NCBI GenBank assembly: GCA_900756545.1 | Contig: CAAEKO010000036.1 | Span: forward strand, 1-24,969 | DNA: 24,969 nucleotides | From: Clostridia bacterium | GTDB taxonomy: Bacteria; Bacillota; Clostridia; UBA1381 | Reading direction: 5' to 3' | Shown here: positions 22,152-24,969 of the stretch, piece by piece | Numbering within the stretch: the first letter of the stretch is position 1 | How the letters are laid out: each line of letters opens with the position of its first letter | Notes under the pieces: model-generated | What the model was told of the DNA's origin: nothing | What the model saw: the letters and a program-made list of their open reading frames with translations, nothing else | The model's database searches: none | Translations under genes and position numbers: made by a program

Positions 22152-23822
22152 TTAAAATAATCCTATGATTTTTCCATGTTCGTCAATATTAATCTTGTTT
22201 GCGGCAGGTTCTTTCGGCAGACCGGGCATGACCATGATGTCTCCGGTTTCAGCAACAATAAAGCCAGCGCCATTGGACACACGCACCATGGATACCGTAA
22301 CAGTAAAGCCCTCCGGCCTTCCCAAAAGAGCTGGATTATCAGAAAGAGAATACTGCGTTTTTGCCATGCAAACCGGTTTTTTATCCAGCCCAAGCGCTTC
22401 TAACTGCTTAATTTGCTTTTCTGCCTTCGGCGTGTATGCCACGCCTTTTCCTCCGTAAATCTGGGTTACGATGGTATTGATCTTTTCTTTAATCGACATA
22501 TTTTCATCATACAAAGGTGCAAATTCAGAAGGTGTATTTTCAATAGCGGTCACAACCTTTTCCGCCAATTCTATCCCGCCTTCGCCGCCTTTTGCAAATA
22601 CTTCAGATAGGGCACATTCCACACCGTATTCCGCGCATGTGTCAATCACAGTTTTCAGTTCCTCCGCGGAATCCGTGTCAAATCTGTTTACCGCCACAAC
22701 AACCGGTACATGGTAAAGCTGCATATTCTCAATGTGCTTTTTCAAGTTGACAATTCCAGCTTTCAGAGCCTCTACGTTGGGTATTTTCAAGTCAGTCTTT
22801 GCAACACCGCCGTTATATTTCAGCGCCCGAACAGTCGCTACAATTACAACCGCATCAGGTTTCAGCCCTGCAAATCTGCACTTGATATCCATGAATTTCT
22901 CCGCGCCAAGGTCTGCACCGAATCCAGCCTCGGTAATGGTATAATCAGAAAGCTTCAGAGCGAGCTTTGTGGCAATCACACTGTTACAGCCATGGGCAAT
23001 GTTTGCAAAAGGCCCGCCATGGATAAAGCAAGGCGTATTAGCTAATGTCTGCACAAGGTTCGGCTTGATAGCATCCTTCAAAAGCACAGCCATAGCTCCG
23101 TCAGCTTTCAAGTCCCTTGCGGTTACTGGTTCACCTGAACGGTTATAACCAATAATAACATCTCCAAGTCTTTTCTTCAAATCTTTTAAATCCCCAGCTA
23201 GACAAAGGATCGCCATAATTTCCGAAGCAACAGTAATCATGTATCCATCCTCGCGGGGCACGCCGTTGACCTTACCGCCCAAACCTACAACAACGCTGCG
23301 AAGCGCCCGGTCGTTCATGTCCACAACTCGCTTCCAAACAATATTGGAAACATCAATATCCAATGCGTTGCCCTGGTGGATATGGTTATCAATCATAGCG
23401 GAAAGCAAATTATTCGCTGCGGATATGGCGTGCATATCCCCAGTAAAATGCAGATTGATGTCCTCCATGGGTACGACCTGACTATAACCGCCGCCGGCCG
23501 CGCCGCCTTTTACACCCATAACCGGTCCCATGGACGGCTCGCGCAGGGCAAGTACACATTTTTTTCCCAAAAGCCGCATAGCGTCGCCAAGCCCTACGGT
23601 TGTCGTTGTCTTCCCCTCGCCGGCTGGCGTAGGATTGATTGCCGTTACCAAAATTAATTTTCCATCCGAATTTTTGGCAGTCCGTTTGATCAAGTCATCG
23701 GAAACCTTAGCCTTATATTTCCCGTAGAACTCCAATTCATTTTCTTCGATTCCCAAGCCAGCGGCAACATTCCGTATGTGCTCCATCTTCGCTGCCTGTG
23801 CAATTTCAATATCGCTTAACAT
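22152..23822 (-). CDS. fhs: formate-tetrahydrofolate ligase
   Basis: This 556-residue cytosolic enzyme makes 10-formyl-THF from formate, THF and ATP. It serves one-carbon supply, the methyl branch of the Wood-Ljungdahl pathway or purine fermentation. The full family length is present. The P-loop reads TPAGEGKTTTTVGLGDAM (about 65-82). ALREPSMGPVMGVKGGAAGG (about 93-112) and DMHAISAANNLLSA (about 130-143) are strongly conserved family stretches. GAGGCGG lies 5 bases before the ATG, inside the upstream thioesterase gene, which it overlaps by 7 bases. Presence of Fhs fits an anaerobe but does not by itself prove acetogenesis. Confidence 0.97.
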   Translation of the reverse strand: MLSDIEIAQAAKMEHIRNVAAGLGIEENELEFYGKYKAKVSDDLIKRTAKNSDGKLILVTAINPTPAGEGKTTTTVGLGDAMRLLGKKCVLALREPSMGPVMGVKGGAAGGGYSQVVPMEDINLHFTGDMHAISAANNLLSAMIDNHIHQGNALDIDVSNIVWKRVVDMNDRALRSVVVGLGGKVNGVPREDGYMITVASEIMAILCLAGDLKDLKKRLGDVIIGYNRSGEPVTARDLKADGAMAVLLKDAIKPNLVQTLANTPCFIHGGPFANIAHGCNSVIATKLALKLSDYTITEAGFGADLGAEKFMDIKCRFAGLKPDAVVIVATVRALKYNGGVAKTDLKIPNVEALKAGIVNLKKHIENMQLYHVPVVVAVNRFDTDSAEELKTVIDTCAEYGVECALSEVFAKGGEGGIELAEKVVTAIENTPSEFAPLYDENMSIKEKINTIVTQIYGGKGVAYTPKAEKQIKQLEALGLDKKPVCMAKTQYSLSDNPALLGRPEGFTVTVSMVRVSNGAGFIVAETGDIMVMPGLPKEPAANKINIDEHGKIIGLF

Positions 23823-24211
23823 TCCATCCGCCTCTTTTCTTTTGTTTTTGCTAAAAATCGTTCTATTTGCACAATAATACGTTCATGTTTTGCCTCTCCG
23901 ATGACGCCTGCTCCGTCAAATGCAGTTACCTTGAATAACAGTTTTCGTCCATTAATTTGGAGCAGCTCTGCCTCAGCCGTTACCTGCATTCCTACTGGAG
24001 TTGCGGAAATATGTTTCAGCGCCAGGCTTGTACCTACAGTCGTGGTTCCCTCTTCTAAATCCCCTTCAATACAAGCTATGCTTGCTGCTTCCATAGCCGC
24101 CGCCAGCGCTGGTGTGGCAAATACTGGAAGACTCCCGCTTTTCATAGCCGCCGCCGTATTGCTTTCTGTCACTGTGGTTTCAAAGCACCCCTTTTTTCCT
24201 ATTTTCAGCAT
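23816..24211 (-). CDS. FlK-like hotdog thioesterase
   Basis: This 131-residue single-hotdog protein resembles fluoroacetyl-CoA thioesterase FlK and its many uncharacterised relatives. Thr33 (FATPALAA), Glu41 (MEAAS) and His67 (LKHISATPVG) have the same spacing (8 and 26) as the FlK triad I recall, Thr42/Glu50/His76. The enzyme probably hydrolyses a small acyl-CoA, but relatives without the fluoro-specific lid act on ordinary acyl-CoAs and I cannot name the substrate. GGGAGG lies 6 bases before the ATG. It is the first gene of the fhs-tsaE-tsaB-rpiB run and overlaps fhs by 7 bases. No clear promoter is seen in the 88-base gap upstream, so it may be read through from the coaD side. Confidence 0.85.
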   Translation of the reverse strand: MLKIGKKGCFETTVTESNTAAAMKSGSLPVFATPALAAAMEAASIACIEGDLEEGTTTVGTSLALKHISATPVGMQVTAEAELLQINGRKLLFKVTAFDGAGVIGEAKHERIIVQIERFLAKTKEKRRMEC

Positions 24212-24246
24212 AATTATCCTCCCAATGCTTTTGTCGCAAAAGAAGA

Positions 24247-24283
24247 AAGGCTATCCCATCATTCCCCGTTATGGCACAGCCTT
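24247..24283 (-). terminator. probable terminator after coiled-coil gene
   Basis: On the minus strand AAGGCTGT and CCAT pair with ATGG and ATAGCCTT around an 11-base loop, with one mismatch. TCTTCTTTT follows, an imperfect T run, so termination may be partial. Confidence 0.6.
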
Positions 24284-24299
24284 CCTGTTTAATTCAAGA

Positions 24300-24743
24300 T
24301 TATTTGTTATTAAAGTATACGCGGTCGTCATGCACCTTTTTTAGAAGCATATCCAATCTGCGCTCAATATCACCCAGAACATCATCTGCATACTGGTCAA
24401 CATCCGTCTTGATGCTGGCAGCCTGTGTCTGCGCATCGTTTACAAGCTGATTCGCCTGCTCATACGCCTGTCTTGTGATTTCGTTTTCATCCACCATCTG
24501 GATCATCTTTTCTTCTGCATTCTTCACCATAGCGTCAGCTCTGGATTCCGCTTCGGACAGGATGCGCTGACGTTCGTCCTTTACCCATTTTGCTTCCTTC
24601 AGCTCATCCGGGTAAACAAGACGCATTTCCTGTATGTAATCCAGCAAGTCTTCTTTGTCCACCAGAATCTTGCCGCTCAAGGGAACAGTCGGCGCCTTAT
24701 CAATCGTTTCTTCCATCATGTCGATGATTTCCATTATTTCCAT
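24300..24743 (-). CDS. coiled-coil protein of unknown function next to coaD
   Basis: This 147-residue soluble protein has a short conserved N-terminus (VPLSGKILVDKEDLLDYIQE, about 20-39) followed by a long charged helix (about 50-140). The helix is rich in Glu, Lys, Ala and Gln (ILSEAESRADAMVKNAEEKM) and resembles the stalk subunits of ATP synthases or DivIVA-like coiled coils only in composition. Similar clostridial proteins are often labelled ATPase or V-type ATPase subunit H, but no nucleotide-binding motif is present. AGGAG lies 9 bases before the ATG. It follows coaD by 21 bases and is probably cotranscribed with it. Function unknown. Confidence 0.8.
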   Translation of the reverse strand: MEIMEIIDMMEETIDKAPTVPLSGKILVDKEDLLDYIQEMRLVYPDELKEAKWVKDERQRILSEAESRADAMVKNAEEKMIQMVDENEITRQAYEQANQLVNDAQTQAASIKTDVDQYADDVLGDIERRLDMLLKKVHDDRVYFNNK

Positions 24744-24764
24744 TTTGCAAAACTCCTATCCATA

Positions 24765-24969
24765 TTATTTATACTTTAATTTTATATTTTGAATAAGCTG
24801 TGACGGGACAAGCCCCTCCAGCTCGCCTTTATATTTTGCGACTTCCTTAACCATGCTGGAGCTGATATAGGAATACTTTGTATCCGTCATCATAAACATG
24901 GTTTCATATTCCGGATTCAGCGCCTTATTGAGAAGCGCCATCTGGAACTCATACTCAAAATCAGCTACA
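24765..24969 (-). CDS. coaD: phosphopantetheine adenylyltransferase, 3' end only
   Basis: The last 67 codons of a gene that enters from the right edge read ADFEYEFQMALLNKALNPEY, ETMFMMTDTKYSYISSSMVK, then EVAKYKGELEGLVP. These match the C-terminal half of CoaD, the enzyme that transfers AMP to 4'-phosphopantetheine in coenzyme A synthesis. The YEFQMALLN helix and the SSSMVKEVA motif are conserved family features. The stop is TAA at 24765-24767. The nucleotide-binding N-terminus lies outside the window. Confidence 0.93.
   Translation of the reverse strand, partial: VADFEYEFQMALLNKALNPEYETMFMMTDTKYSYISSSMVKEVAKYKGELEGLVPSQLIQNIKLKYK

Overview
The window looks like a chromosomal segment of an anaerobic, Gram-positive Clostridia-type bacterium (Bacillota). 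The evidence is a T-box leader on pheS, a perfect CIRCE element, a secreted protein ending in an S-layer-homology (SLH) segment, a lipoprotein sugar-binding protein, a formate-tetrahydrofolate ligase, strong purine-rich ribosome binding sites and sigma-A type promoters. I cannot name the species. No tRNA, rRNA, CRISPR array, insertion sequence or integrase was seen.

Layout. (1) 1-4603, minus strand: a CUT1-type sugar ABC uptake operon (binding protein, two permeases, no ATPase gene) that runs into a secreted protein with a C-terminal SLH segment cut off by the window edge. (2) 4604-7012: a divergent promoter region with exact dyad symmetry, then a plus-strand two-component system (seven-helix GHKL kinase plus NarL/LuxR-type regulator) that probably controls the sugar operon. 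(3) 7116-11370, minus strand: pheS and pheT under a T-box leader, with a frameshifted P-loop kinase gene wedged between them. (4) 11389-14447, plus strand: birA, then htpG preceded by CIRCE. (5) 14461-20373, plus strand: a complete VanG-type D-Ala-D-Ser glycopeptide resistance cluster, vanR-vanS-vanG-vanXY-vanT, in the compact order I recall from Clostridioides difficile. It is followed directly by the last ~53 codons of a MATE efflux gene. (6) 20575-24211, minus strand: a tightly overlapping operon of a FlK-like thioesterase, fhs, tsaE, tsaB and rpiB. (7) 24300-24969, minus strand: a coiled-coil protein gene and the 3' end of coaD.

How the genes work together. In the van cluster, VanS and VanR sense and transduce the signal. 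VanT makes D-Ser, VanG joins D-Ala to D-Ser, and VanXY removes D-Ala-ending precursors, so the peptidoglycan ends in D-Ser and binds vancomycin poorly. The vanG promoter appears to sit inside the loop of a long hairpin that can terminate vanRS transcripts, which would separate sensor and effector expression. The sugar operon and the two-component genes share a mirrored control region in which the same 10-bp element overlaps both -35 boxes. The most unusual signals are this mirrored promoter pair, the promoter inside a terminator, the MATE remnant at the end of the van cluster, the broken kinase between pheS and pheT, and CIRCE control of htpG.
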